From positions 211,268 to 275,267 of the forward strand of contig JAJFTO010000019.1 of the NCBI GenBank assembly GCA_021372865.1: a stretch of DNA of 64,000 bases, written 5' to 3'. The DNA is from Porphyromonadaceae bacterium (GTDB lineage Bacteria > Bacteroidota > Bacteroidia > Bacteroidales > Dysgonomonadaceae). Within the stretch, counting starts at the first letter, position 1. Each line of letters begins with the position of its first letter. Below are positions 39,174 to 48,427 of the stretch, piece by piece. A model generated the notes under the pieces. That model was not told where the DNA came from and did no database searches. It saw only the letters and a program-made list of their open reading frames with translations. Position numbers and translations under genes: made by a program.

Positions 39174-39236
39174 GTGTCAGGAATCAGCTGTCAGCTGTCA
39201 GCTGTCAGCGTTCAGCGATCAGCGTTCAGCTTTTTT
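39174..39236. repeat. Copy 3: tandem TCAGC-rich repeat inside the hut operon
   Basis: GTCAGGAATCAGC is followed by about seven degenerate heptamers (CAGCTGT, CAGCGTT, CAGCGAT and the like). It lies in the 188-bp gap between hutI and the cyclodeaminase gene, the largest gap in the operon. Related to 25727-25748 and 35441-35469. Confidence 0.65.
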
Positions 39237-39343
39237 AGGAGCAATCATTGTATATTCAGCGGTTTGGGACATATCGGTCAGCTGTACCAAATTAGTAAAT
39301 CAATCATTTTATCTGTAAATCTGCACATTAATCAATCATCACA

Positions 39344-40582
39344 TCAAATGACGATTTTCCCTTTTTTAATCACACGTTCCACAATATTCATTCCCACATG
39401 GTAGGGTAAAAACTTGTAGGAAGGAAACTGCAGGAGGAGGAGATCGCCCTGTTTCCCGATGTCGATGCTTCCGATGCGGTCGGCGCGACCCAGTGCTGCG
39501 GCACTGTTGATGGTCAATGCGGTCACAGCCTCCTCCGGCGTCATTTTCATGTAGATGCAGGCCAGAGCAAAGAGCAGTGGCACCGAAGCGGTGAAGGCGC
39601 TTCCCGGATTCAGGTCGGTAGCCAGCGCCACAACGCATCCTGCGTCAATCATCTCCCTTGCGCGGGCGTACTCCTCCCGCAATGAGAATGCCGTCAGCGG
39701 CAGCAGCGTGGCCACCGTCCCTGCTTCTGCCAGGGCACAAATCCCTTCGTTGGAGGCCTGCATGAGGTGGTCGGCCGAAAGACAACCTAATTTGGCTGCC
39801 AGCTCAGCACCACCCTGTGGCACAATTTCATCGGCATGTATTTTGAGCTGAAATCCCTGCTCACGGGCTGCAGTCAGATATCTGCGAGACTGTTCAATCG
39901 TGAATACATTCTTTTCACAGAAGATATCCACCGCTTCGGCCAGCTTCTGCTGAGCGACCAGCGGAAACATCTCCTCAATCTGGAAATCGATAAACGCCTC
40001 TTCCCTGCCCTTCCACTCTTCCGGGAGGGCATGTGCCCCCATGTAGGTGGGGACGATGTCCACCGGGTGGCTCTCATTCAGTCGCCGCATGACAAGCAGC
40101 TGCTTGAGCTCGGTCTCCTTGTCCAGTCCGTATCCGCTTTTTCCCTCCACGGTGGTGATCCCCAGCCGGAGCATCGCATCGAGGCGTTGTCTGCCAGATG
40201 ATATCAATTCCTCTTCTGTCGCATTCCGGGTGGCCCGGGTGGTATTGACAATGCCTCCACCCCGTTGCATGATCTCCATATAGCTGTCGCCCCGCATCCG
40301 CCAGGAGAACTCTTCCTCGCGGTATCCACCAAAAACAAAATGGGTATGGGAATCCACAAAGCCCGGCAAAAGAGCCTTACCGGTAGCATCAATGATGCTG
40401 TAATTCTGTTTATTGACCGGTACCGGTTCATCCTGTTTCAGAATGTGAGAGATGAAACCGTCTGTCACGATCACTGTCCCATTTTCTATGACCTGCAGAT
40501 CAGACATCTCCTTTCCCCGCTTTCCGGCGAAGCCGCTGCAGGTCACCACCTGTGCCGCATTGTGAATGATCAGGTTGTTCAT
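39344..40582 (-). CDS. hutI: Imidazolonepropionase
   Basis: About 412 residues from ATG 40582. The amidohydrolase metal motif is GFVDSHTHFVFGGYREEE near residue 62, followed by GITTVEGKSGYGLD, HADEIVPQGGAELA and the Asp in ALATDLNPGSA. It opens the imidazolone ring to formiminoglutamate. The frame is open to 40606, but ATG 40582 overlaps the stop of the upstream pnuC-like gene as ATGA and starts the conserved MNNLIIHNAAQ, so it is preferred. Confidence 0.95.
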   Translation of the reverse strand: MNNLIIHNAAQVVTCSGFAGKRGKEMSDLQVIENGTVIVTDGFISHILKQDEPVPVNKQNYSIIDATGKALLPGFVDSHTHFVFGGYREEEFSWRMRGDSYMEIMQRGGGIVNTTRATRNATEEELISSGRQRLDAMLRLGITTVEGKSGYGLDKETELKQLLVMRRLNESHPVDIVPTYMGAHALPEEWKGREEAFIDFQIEEMFPLVAQQKLAEAVDIFCEKNVFTIEQSRRYLTAAREQGFQLKIHADEIVPQGGAELAAKLGCLSADHLMQASNEGICALAEAGTVATLLPLTAFSLREEYARAREMIDAGCVVALATDLNPGSAFTASVPLLFALACIYMKMTPEEAVTALTINSAAALGRADRIGSIDIGKQGDLLLLQFPSYKFLPYHVGMNIVERVIKKGKIVI

Positions 40583-41160
40583 AAATGGTCTGTTTTTGCT
40601 TTCCATTCCTTCCAGCCCAGGATAGCCAAAGCCAGAAAAACGGAATACTGTATGCTTGTAAAGTAAAGTCCCTGCGAGGCGTAGATCGGTATGGAAATGA
40701 TGTTGCCAATGATCCAGAACTGCCAGTTTTCCAGTTTCTTAATCGCCATCAGGAGGGTGGCTACCAGGAAGAAGGAAGTGTTGAATGCATCGATCCAGGG
40801 CAGCCAGGATTGCAGATAGGCATTGTCGTCGTCGTTCACACGGCGCAACAGGAAAAATACAGCGATGTAAATCATCACCACTGCGCCCCAGGAAAACAAA
40901 TTCTGCATGGAGCTGTTCCTACTGATCTGTAGTTTGCCATTGTCGTCACCGGTCCGTGACCACATGTACCATCCAAAGATGTTCGATATCAGGTAGACCG
41001 CGTTGATACCGGCATTGGCATACAGTCGCGCCGCAAAGCAGATATAGATGTAGATGACTACATTGGCGATGCCAAACGGGAAAACCAGGATGTTCTCCTT
41101 GCGGGCGTACCATACGCTGAGGATACCGAGTAGTGCGGCAATCGCTTCAATCCAGTTCAA
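40579..41160 (-). CDS. PnuC-family transporter embedded in the hut operon
   Basis: The 193-residue membrane protein has about seven hydrophobic segments and PnuC features: WIEAIAALLGILSVWYARKENILVFPFGIANV, NIFGWYMW, and ENWQFWIIGNIISIPIYASQGLYFTSIQY with the Trp/Asn-rich substrate pocket pattern. PnuC relatives take up nicotinamide riboside, thiamine or riboflavin by facilitated diffusion followed by phosphorylation. Its 4-nt overlap with hutI and 37-bp distance from ftcD show that it is part of the operon. The link to histidine degradation is not obvious. The vitamin carried is unknown. Confidence 0.87.
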   Translation of the reverse strand: MNWIEAIAALLGILSVWYARKENILVFPFGIANVVIYIYICFAARLYANAGINAVYLISNIFGWYMWSRTGDDNGKLQISRNSSMQNLFSWGAVVMIYIAVFFLLRRVNDDDNAYLQSWLPWIDAFNTSFFLVATLLMAIKKLENWQFWIIGNIISIPIYASQGLYFTSIQYSVFLALAILGWKEWKAKTDHL

Positions 41161-41197
41161 AATTTCCCGACTTTTCTGTTTATATTTCTGCTGTCAA

Positions 41198-42094
41198 TCA
41201 CTCCATCAGCTTTGCTTCGAGCACCTGGCTGATCGAAAAATTTTCCAACCCCAGGTAGTACGCTGCCGAATCGACCAGTGCCGCCATCGGCACCAGTCCG
41301 ATCACCTCTCCCCCCACCACGGGTATACCGTATCGTTGTGCTTCCATGCGTACCATCTCATGCGCCTGGTAGATGGCGGTCCGGGTATAGTCGGTCAGGT
41401 TCATCGACACCTGGGTGATCCCGCGCTCGCGCAAGGTCACTCCCATCGCTTTGCAGTAACGCAGTCCCCCACCAATATGCCGTACTTTTCTGGCAATGGC
41501 GTCGGCTATTTCCCGATTATCGGTGCCGAGGTTCACGTTGTAGGCGATCAGTGGCATGCGTGCGCCTACGGCCACTGCTCCGGCAGTGGGATGTGGCAAT
41601 GAAGGTCCGTAATCGGACTGCCACTCAGGTAGTTTCATTTTTTCTGTCAACCCCTCAAACTCTCCTTTGCGTACCGAGGCCAGGTTCTCTCGATGTGGTG
41701 CCGTAGCCGATTTTTCATAAAGGAACACCGGCAGGTGATACTTTTCTGCTGCAGTCTCCGCCACCTCCTTCGAGAGTGCGACGGCCTCCTCCATCGTTAC
41801 GTTTTTAATCGGGATAAAGGGCACCACATCCACGGCCCCCATGCGGGGGTGCTGGCCTTTGTGTTGTGTCAGGTCGATCAACTTCACCGCCCTTCCTATG
41901 GCATCGATCACCGCTTCCTTCAGTGGTTCCGGTTCTCCCACCACGGTGATCACCGAACGGTTGTGATCGGCATCGCTGCTATAATCCAGCAGTTTTACCC
42001 CCTCTTTTCCCCGAAAAGCATCCGCAATTTTCTCGACTTTTGCTTTGTCGCGTCCCTCACTGAAATTGGGGACACATTCCATGATTTTGTTCAT
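41198..42094 (-). CDS. ftcD: Glutamate formimidoyltransferase
   Basis: About 298 residues from ATG 42094, beginning MNKIMECVPNFSEGRDKAKVEKIADAF. HNRSVITVVGEPE-type, HPRMGAVDVVPFIP and NLTDYTRTAIYQAHEMVR motifs of the formiminotransferase N- and C-subdomains are present. It passes the formimino group from formiminoglutamate to tetrahydrofolate, releasing glutamate. The open frame runs upstream to 42169, but the extra 25 residues are not family-like. It lacks the cyclodeaminase half, which is a separate gene. Confidence 0.94.
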   Translation of the reverse strand: MNKIMECVPNFSEGRDKAKVEKIADAFRGKEGVKLLDYSSDADHNRSVITVVGEPEPLKEAVIDAIGRAVKLIDLTQHKGQHPRMGAVDVVPFIPIKNVTMEEAVALSKEVAETAAEKYHLPVFLYEKSATAPHRENLASVRKGEFEGLTEKMKLPEWQSDYGPSLPHPTAGAVAVGARMPLIAYNVNLGTDNREIADAIARKVRHIGGGLRYCKAMGVTLRERGITQVSMNLTDYTRTAIYQAHEMVRMEAQRYGIPVVGGEVIGLVPMAALVDSAAYYLGLENFSISQVLEAKLME

Positions 42095-42177
42095 AAACGA
42101 TCCAATGATATAACTCCAAAAGTAGTGATATTTCACCAATATTCTTCCATTCGTAAATGAAAGATGCAATCTACGTT

Positions 42178-44163
42178 TTATGGAAGAAGGTACTTTTTGA
42201 TGATTGCCTCATCCACCGGATAAGGTTCGGTGATTTGATAGTTTTCTGCATGCGACCTATTGAATTCCTTCACGGTACTGATTGCATTCGGGTTGCGTGC
42301 CCAGGCACGCCGTGCCACGCCGCCCATCACATCCCATGTCATGGCGGAACGGAGGATCCCATCCACCCGCCGGCTGCCGTCGCATACCATGCCAAAGCCG
42401 CCGTTGATGGCTTTGCCGATCCCCACACCACCGCCATTGTGAAGGGCAACCAGGCTCATGCCGCGTGCGACGTTGCCTGCGAAGCACTGCACCGCCATGT
42501 CAGCCATCACGTTGCTGCCATCCTTTATATTGGCTGTTTCCCGAAAGGGGGAATCGGTACCGCTGACGTCGTGGTGATCGCGTCCCAGCATCACCGGCCC
42601 AATCTCGCCCTGGCGCACCATTTCATTGAAGCGCAGTGCAATCTTGAGTCGCCCTTCCGCATCCTGATAGAGGATGCGTGCCTGGGTACCCACCACCAGA
42701 TTGTGTTTTTCCGCATCGCGGATCCAGATCCAGTTGTCGCGATCCTGTCCCCGCCGGGCGGGATTGATGCACGCCATTGCCGCCCGGTCCGTCTTCACCA
42801 GATCCTCCGGTTTCCCGCTCAGGCACACCCAGCGGAAGGGGCCATAGCCATAGTCGAACAGCTCCGGGCCCATGATATCCTCTACGTAGGAGGGCCAGAT
42901 AAAACCCTCTTTCTCGTCGGTTCCGTTTCTCGATATTTCCTTCACACCGGCATCGTAAACTGCTTTCATAAAGGAGTTTCCATAATCGAAAAAGTAGGTT
43001 CCCCTATCGGTCAATTTCTTTATTACCCGATAATGACGTCGCAGCGATTCATCCACCTTCATCCGGAAGGTATCCCGATCTTCGTGCAGCAGGCGTGTGC
43101 GTTCGTCAAAAGAGATACCGGCGGGACAATAACCCCCGGTATACGGTTCATGACAGGAAGTCTGGTCGCTCAGCAGCTCAATGTGTATCTCCTTCTCTAC
43201 GGCATACTCCAGCAGCTCCACGATATTTCCATGGTAAGCCACCGACAGTGGTTCTCTGCCTTGCATAGCTTTCTTCGCCCAGCTGAATGCCTGTTGTTTG
43301 TCCGCTGTGACACGCTGTACCCACCCCTGCTGTCGCCGCGTTTCTATGCGGGAAGCATCCACCTCGGCAATCACCGATACCGCGCCGGCAATATCAGCCG
43401 CCTTGGGTTGCGCACCGCTCATGCCACCCAGACCCGACGAGACGAAGAGATGCCCCCGGAGATCGCCGTCATGGGGAATACCCAGCTTCAGTCGTCCTGC
43501 ATTCAACAACGTATTGAAAGTGCCATGCACGATACCCTGGGGACCGATGTACATCCACCCACCGGCGGTCATCTGTCCGTAGTTGGCCACACCCATCTGT
43601 GCAGCGACCTCCCAGTCGGCCTGGTTGTCGAACATCCCCACCATCATTGAGTTGGTAATGATCACCCGCGGTGCGTCGGGCCTGGACTTGAACAATCCCA
43701 GCGGATGGCCGCTTTCTACCACCAGCGTCTGTTCCCGGGTCATCACCTCCAGGTATTTTTTGATAAGCAGATACTGCATCCAGTTCTGACAGACCTGTCC
43801 CGTTTCGCCGTAGGTGACCAGCTCATAGGGATAGAGAGCGATGTCGAAGGAGAGGTTGTTGTCGATCATCACCTGAAAAGCTTTTCCTTCCACACATCTC
43901 CCCTTATACGCATCAATGGGCTTTGCTCGCAGATCGCCTACTGGGCGATAGCGGTATCCGTAGATGCGGCCCCGCGTTTTCAATTCACTCAGAAAATCCG
44001 GTGCCAGTGTGCTGTGCAACTCTGTGGGAATATACCGCAAAGCATTTTTTAAAGCGGTCACGGTCTGTGCTTCCGTGAGCCGGAAGCCGCGGTCCGGCGC
44101 ACGTCGGATGCCCTCCTGAAAGGAAGGCAAGGAGGGCAGCTGATTGTCTAAGGTTATCTGCAT
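42178..44163 (-). CDS. hutU: Urocanate hydratase
   Basis: The 661-residue protein has the urocanase features: VVESGHPLGLFKS, SGLGGMSGAQPKAADIAGAVSVIAEVD (NAD-binding GxGxxG-like), CHEPYTGGYCPAG with the active-site Cys region, and GGGVGIGKAINGGFGMVCDGSRRVD. It hydrates urocanate to imidazolonepropionate. It is about 100 residues longer than the common ~555-residue bacterial form. It is the first gene of the hut operon, so the operon's main promoter should be in 44164-44577. Confidence 0.95.
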   Translation of the reverse strand: MQITLDNQLPSLPSFQEGIRRAPDRGFRLTEAQTVTALKNALRYIPTELHSTLAPDFLSELKTRGRIYGYRYRPVGDLRAKPIDAYKGRCVEGKAFQVMIDNNLSFDIALYPYELVTYGETGQVCQNWMQYLLIKKYLEVMTREQTLVVESGHPLGLFKSRPDAPRVIITNSMMVGMFDNQADWEVAAQMGVANYGQMTAGGWMYIGPQGIVHGTFNTLLNAGRLKLGIPHDGDLRGHLFVSSGLGGMSGAQPKAADIAGAVSVIAEVDASRIETRRQQGWVQRVTADKQQAFSWAKKAMQGREPLSVAYHGNIVELLEYAVEKEIHIELLSDQTSCHEPYTGGYCPAGISFDERTRLLHEDRDTFRMKVDESLRRHYRVIKKLTDRGTYFFDYGNSFMKAVYDAGVKEISRNGTDEKEGFIWPSYVEDIMGPELFDYGYGPFRWVCLSGKPEDLVKTDRAAMACINPARRGQDRDNWIWIRDAEKHNLVVGTQARILYQDAEGRLKIALRFNEMVRQGEIGPVMLGRDHHDVSGTDSPFRETANIKDGSNVMADMAVQCFAGNVARGMSLVALHNGGGVGIGKAINGGFGMVCDGSRRVDGILRSAMTWDVMGGVARRAWARNPNAISTVKEFNRSHAENYQITEPYPVDEAIIKKYLLP

Positions 44164-44577
44164 ACAGCAATTATTTTGAACCGGTCCGATTGACGACTGG
44201 TTTGCCTGCTTTGTCTAACTGTTTTATAAACAGTAAAAGGAATCCGTTGTCCCAGGGACAGGGTGAACAAAAATAACAAATTTTCCGGAATAATTTTTTT
44301 TGCAGATGTGTAATTTAATTCAAATCCAATCTAAAGGATAATTTTTTATTTGTAATTATTTTAAATTATATCAAAATGTGGGACTTATGCTGCAAAACAA
44401 GTGAGATTATTTTTAATTAATCGAATAACTGACTACTTTTATGTGAATCAACATTGAAAGAAACAGGTTATCATTGGGAGTAAGAAGAAAAACTCAGAAG
44501 AAATGTAAAATGATTTACCTCTTTAATTCATGTCTGGTAAATGGAATAAATGGTTCATCAGCTCTTATTAAATTATT
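44164..44577. other. Divergent intergenic region between hutU and the DUF2961 gene
   Basis: 414 bp without a gene. The left part should hold the hut operon promoter: a TATTTTTG box on the minus strand lies at 44268-44275, and the palindrome TGTCCCAGGGACA at 44248-44260. The right part is A+T-rich and shows no clear -33/-7 pair for the rightward gene. Confidence 0.6.
44248..44260. promoter_or_regulatory. Palindrome TGTCCC-A-GGGACA upstream of hutU
   Basis: A perfect 13-bp palindrome, 85 bp before hutU and just downstream of a TATTTTTG -7-like box. The position suits an operator of the hut operon; no hut regulator gene is seen in the window. Confidence 0.5.
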
Positions 44578-46674
44578 ATGAAACGATTAATTAAAAAAAT
44601 GAGTGTTGTTTTATGTCTGTTGTTATTATTTCTATTTGATGCATGTCAAGCCAATACGGTGACATTGGAAACACTGCTTGACGAGATGGTCAATAGAGAA
44701 AAGATAGCCCGTTTGCCGGAAATCCCATTTTCACTCAAACAATTCAGCAGTTACGACAGGGGGGCAATCGCGCCCGATCAACCCGGTTGGTTTGCAAATT
44801 CTGACTCCAAATGGTTTATCAGGGAAGAGATAAATCAGGGCAGGAAAGAGTATGTGATGATGGATGCTGAAGGCCCGGGAGCCGTTGTCAGGATATGGAT
44901 GACATTTGCCAGCGAGAATTCCGGAAAAGGCATCCTGCGTTTTTATTTTGACGGTAACCCGGAGCCGGTCATTGAAGGAACGGCTTTCGACATCCTGAGT
45001 GGAAATCTACTGGTCGGTGAACCGTTGGCATCTTCCGTGTCGGATCTTTCGCCCTATGATAAGCGGGGGCATAACCTTTATTTACCACTTCCATACGCAA
45101 AAAGCTGCAAAATTACATACCAGAACGAGAGCATCACAGCATTTGAAAATAATAGGATCAACGGAGAAAGTGTATATTACAACATCAATTACAGGACTTA
45201 TGAATCGGGTACAACTGTTGAGACTTTCCATCCTGAACAATTACAAAAGGCGAAAGATAAAATAACTGAAGTACAAGAAAAGTTACAAAATCGTTATAGG
45301 GGATTGGACAAGATAAACTTATCCTTCAAAGATATCACCTGTGATCTTTCTCCGAAAGGGGAAAAGAGTATTCAAATACAAGGAGGCAAAGCCATCCGCC
45401 ATATCCGATTATCTATCAAAGCAGACCGTTTGCCCGAAGCACTACGGACCATCATTGTTAAAGCAGAATTCGACAATGAGAAGACCATCTGGTGCCCGGT
45501 AGGAGACTTTTTCGGTACCGGTTACCAGATCAGACCCCTCAATACCTGGTATGCGCACGTAGAAGAAGATGGGACGATGGATGTATACTGGATAATGCCG
45601 TTTGAAAAGTCCGCAAATCTTTCATTCTCAAATATCGGAGATCAAACCGTGAAAATTATTGGTGAAATAGGCTTTGGCGATTGGGAGTGGGATAATAAAA
45701 GTATGCATTTCGGTGTTTCCTGGCATCAGTATACGGGAATTTTTACCCGGAAAGGGTTGACAGCCAATAATCCAGGAGAACCTTTGGATTTAAATTACGT
45801 TGCACTTTCCGGAAAAGGGATATTTGTGGGTGATGGTCTGACTTTATTCAATACGTCCTATATGTGGTGGGGTGAAGGTGACGAAAAAATTTATGTGGAC
45901 AATGAGACTTTTCCGTCTCATTTTGGTACCGGAACAGAAGATTATTATGGATATGCCTGGGGAGGCCGTTCAAATCGATTTTCAAACCATCCTTTTATTG
46001 CTCAACCCGACGAGAGCGGAGACTGGAAACCTGGTTATGTAGTCAATCTGCGTCATCGCAGTCTTGATATCATCCCTTTTGAAGATCATTTGAAGGTGGA
46101 CATGGAATTATGGCACTGGCATTCCACCTGGGTTAATTACGCCCCCACTACATTTTGGTACATGAGGCCTGGAGGAAAAAGCAATCAGGTAACCGATGTA
46201 AAAGGAGCACTTGCAAAGGTTGCTCTTCAGAGTACCGATATTATTCCCAATCAGATGGTCAATGGCATAATGGAAGCTGAATACATGACTTTCCACAACT
46301 CCTGCGGCAACAAACGTGGGAGCATGTCTATCAATCCGTTTGGGAATATCACCCTTGGCAATAACTTGCAGGTAATGTGGAGCGATGGAATGCCCGGCGA
46401 TTCTATTTTCTTTGCCTTTCAATCTTTGCAAGCAGGGAACTATAATCTTACAGCCGATTTTACTGTCGGCCCAAAATTCGGAAATTTTTCTGTATTCCTG
46501 AATAACAGGCATATCAAAGATATCACACTGTTTGACCAGAAAATGGGTACAAAAAAAGTTCATCTCGGAAATATCAATTTAAAAAAAGGAGACAATATCC
46601 TTTTATTTACTGTAAACCCGAGTGATGGAAATGAGCATATATTTGGAATTGACAGAATCCAGGTAAATAAGTAG
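44578..46674 (+). CDS. DUF2961 (GH172-type) putative glycoside hydrolase, lipoprotein
   Basis: 698 residues. A signal peptide ends at LFDAC-Q (Cys23), a plausible though imperfect lipobox. The body has the DUF2961 double jelly-roll features: EGPGAVVRIWMTFAS, RFYFDGNPEPVIEG, PYAKSCKITYQNES and HFGTGTEDYYGYAWGG with the acidic catalytic-type residues. A C-terminal beta domain (~570-698) looks like a carbohydrate-binding module. DUF2961 proteins include GH172 enzymes acting on fructo- or arabinofuranosides. No sugar genes adjoin it, so the substrate is open. Confidence 0.85.
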   Translation: MKRLIKKMSVVLCLLLLFLFDACQANTVTLETLLDEMVNREKIARLPEIPFSLKQFSSYDRGAIAPDQPGWFANSDSKWFIREEINQGRKEYVMMDAEGPGAVVRIWMTFASENSGKGILRFYFDGNPEPVIEGTAFDILSGNLLVGEPLASSVSDLSPYDKRGHNLYLPLPYAKSCKITYQNESITAFENNRINGESVYYNINYRTYESGTTVETFHPEQLQKAKDKITEVQEKLQNRYRGLDKINLSFKDITCDLSPKGEKSIQIQGGKAIRHIRLSIKADRLPEALRTIIVKAEFDNEKTIWCPVGDFFGTGYQIRPLNTWYAHVEEDGTMDVYWIMPFEKSANLSFSNIGDQTVKIIGEIGFGDWEWDNKSMHFGVSWHQYTGIFTRKGLTANNPGEPLDLNYVALSGKGIFVGDGLTLFNTSYMWWGEGDEKIYVDNETFPSHFGTGTEDYYGYAWGGRSNRFSNHPFIAQPDESGDWKPGYVVNLRHRSLDIIPFEDHLKVDMELWHWHSTWVNYAPTTFWYMRPGGKSNQVTDVKGALAKVALQSTDIIPNQMVNGIMEAEYMTFHNSCGNKRGSMSINPFGNITLGNNLQVMWSDGMPGDSIFFAFQSLQAGNYNLTADFTVGPKFGNFSVFLNNRHIKDITLFDQKMGTKKVHLGNINLKKGDNILLFTVNPSDGNEHIFGIDRIQVNK

Positions 46675-46702
46675 ATGGGTCAAATCACAATCTCTACGAT
46701 CT

Positions 46703-48277
46703 CTATTTTGCAGCAATAAGTTCGTTTATTTTATCAATCAGCTCCTGGCGGGGTATGCCCGATTGTTCGCTCATCATTTTGATGGTAGCAATGGGAAGGA
46801 TCACTTTGGCCATCGGGCTGTTGAGTACGGCAAACTTAGGGTTGTAAGCTATTAGCTCTTCCTTCAGTCGTGGGAATTGCTGTAGCAGCGATTTTAATTT
46901 GGTGTCACCGGAAAGGGTTTGATCAACGCTGTTTCCGTTTGATGTGATACCTTCGTTGTCCGTTACTCTACCGGTTCCGGGGTCAGCGGTAATTCCAGAT
47001 CGGAATGTGTTTCCGGTTTCATCGTTTGATTTTTTTGCTCCGTGGACTTCTTCCTTATGATAGCCGTTTTTATGTTCTTTCTCCATACCCCAGGATAGCA
47101 GGCGCTGTTCCCCTTCGAGCTGGCGGATATGGGTACAATCCTGCATCATCTCCATCACGCCCCGGAAATTTCCTTTGTCGTCTCTCACCGCTATATACAC
47201 GATGTAGACAAAGAAACCGGGCTTGTTGATCCAGAACTCGGCTTTGCTCTGTTCGCCACTGCGGAACTTCTCGATGATCTCCTCCACCAGATGGATGCTT
47301 TTGGGAGGATGGCAGTTGCGCACCTCGCGACCGATCACTCCTTTGCTTCTTGGGAAGACACGGTGTTTTGTATCGGTATAAAACTTTACCAGTTCATTTT
47401 CATCCACGAAGGAGATGTCTACCGGCATATGCTGGTAGAGCAGGTTGATCTGTTCCAGCGTCAGTTTACCATGAGCCACATCCAGGACCTGATCCTGTCT
47501 GTCGTTCTTAGTCTCATGGCCATATTTGGCGAGCAGCGCGGTCAGTTCAATCCCAAAGAAACCGATTTCGCGGTCACCCGACTTCAATTGCTCCATTTTG
47601 TCGGCGGAGATCAGTTTCAGAGACGTAGGATAAAGAATCATCTCCTCCTTCTCCATCAGGTCGCGCAGATCGGTAGCCATCTCCCGGTAGGTATCAAGAA
47701 ATGTTGTCACATCTACCGGTTCGCTCCGTAATATCTCCCAGGCCTTGTTCATCTCGTCACGAATGTAATCATCATACACCCACATGGTTGTGGTGGGACG
47801 GTCGAACCCTTCTCTTTCCAGTGCCGAGTAGAGCTGATTCTGCTTGCGACTGAAATGTACTTTGTAGGGCAATATCTGCTCCATCAGTTCCAGCCAGGGA
47901 TTCAGAATAAAAGGCTTTTGGGCAAGTATATCGCCCTGCTGCAGGAGTTCCTTCATCCACCTGTTTTCCCGCCGGTAGGCGTCAATGGTATGACCGTGGG
48001 GCAACTCCGCCTCCTCTCTGTCCATCAGCCCTTCAAAGACCTCCAGCATGCCCCTCACATCCTCGTTGCGGCATTCATCCGGATCTTCATCCTTCAGCAA
48101 CTGTTCTGCTGCGGCAAACTCAGCAGCCGAAATCGTGCCGACCTCATTTTTCATCCGGGCCCTTGCTTCTCCAAGCGGCAAATGGCCATTTTCGTACAGC
48201 TGCTTGATCTCCAGCATCCGTCTCAGCTTTTCCTGATCGAGGCTGGCAAATATATGATTGGTTTTCTGCTCTTCCAT
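46703..48277 (-). CDS. DUF438 - hemerythrin - PAS - DUF1858 protein
   Basis: 524 residues. An N-terminal DUF438-type helical domain (~14-90, LRRMLEIKQLYENGHLPLGEARARM) is followed by a hemerythrin-like region (HGHTIDAYRREN, KVHFSRKQNQLYSALEREGFDRPTTTMWVYDDYIR). Then come a PAS domain (~280-400, VIGREVRNCHPPKSIHLVEEIIEKF) and a C-terminal DUF1858-like domain (LKSLLQQFPRLKEELIAYNPKF). Such proteins are thought to sense oxygen, NO or redox state through the di-iron site. No signalling output domain is present. It is a single gene. Confidence 0.88.
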   Translation of the reverse strand: MEEQKTNHIFASLDQEKLRRMLEIKQLYENGHLPLGEARARMKNEVGTISAAEFAAAEQLLKDEDPDECRNEDVRGMLEVFEGLMDREEAELPHGHTIDAYRRENRWMKELLQQGDILAQKPFILNPWLELMEQILPYKVHFSRKQNQLYSALEREGFDRPTTTMWVYDDYIRDEMNKAWEILRSEPVDVTTFLDTYREMATDLRDLMEKEEMILYPTSLKLISADKMEQLKSGDREIGFFGIELTALLAKYGHETKNDRQDQVLDVAHGKLTLEQINLLYQHMPVDISFVDENELVKFYTDTKHRVFPRSKGVIGREVRNCHPPKSIHLVEEIIEKFRSGEQSKAEFWINKPGFFVYIVYIAVRDDKGNFRGVMEMMQDCTHIRQLEGEQRLLSWGMEKEHKNGYHKEEVHGAKKSNDETGNTFRSGITADPGTGRVTDNEGITSNGNSVDQTLSGDTKLKSLLQQFPRLKEELIAYNPKFAVLNSPMAKVILPIATIKMMSEQSGIPRQELIDKINELIAAK

Positions 48278-48427
48278 ATCTGTCGGAAATTAACTTATCC
48301 GACACAAAATTAAGAAGTGCACAGCAAGGCTACAATACCATAAAGTAACCATTTTTCAGGGTACAATATCCCTACTGATATGCAGAAGGTCCCGGTTTTG
48401 CCGATGTACTATCCCGTCATGCAATCA

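Noticed and set aside
42157..43650. 497-codon frame opposite hutU
   Set aside because: Long only because hutU is G+C-rich with few antisense stops. It is His/Pro/Arg-rich with no domain, and hutU is certain.
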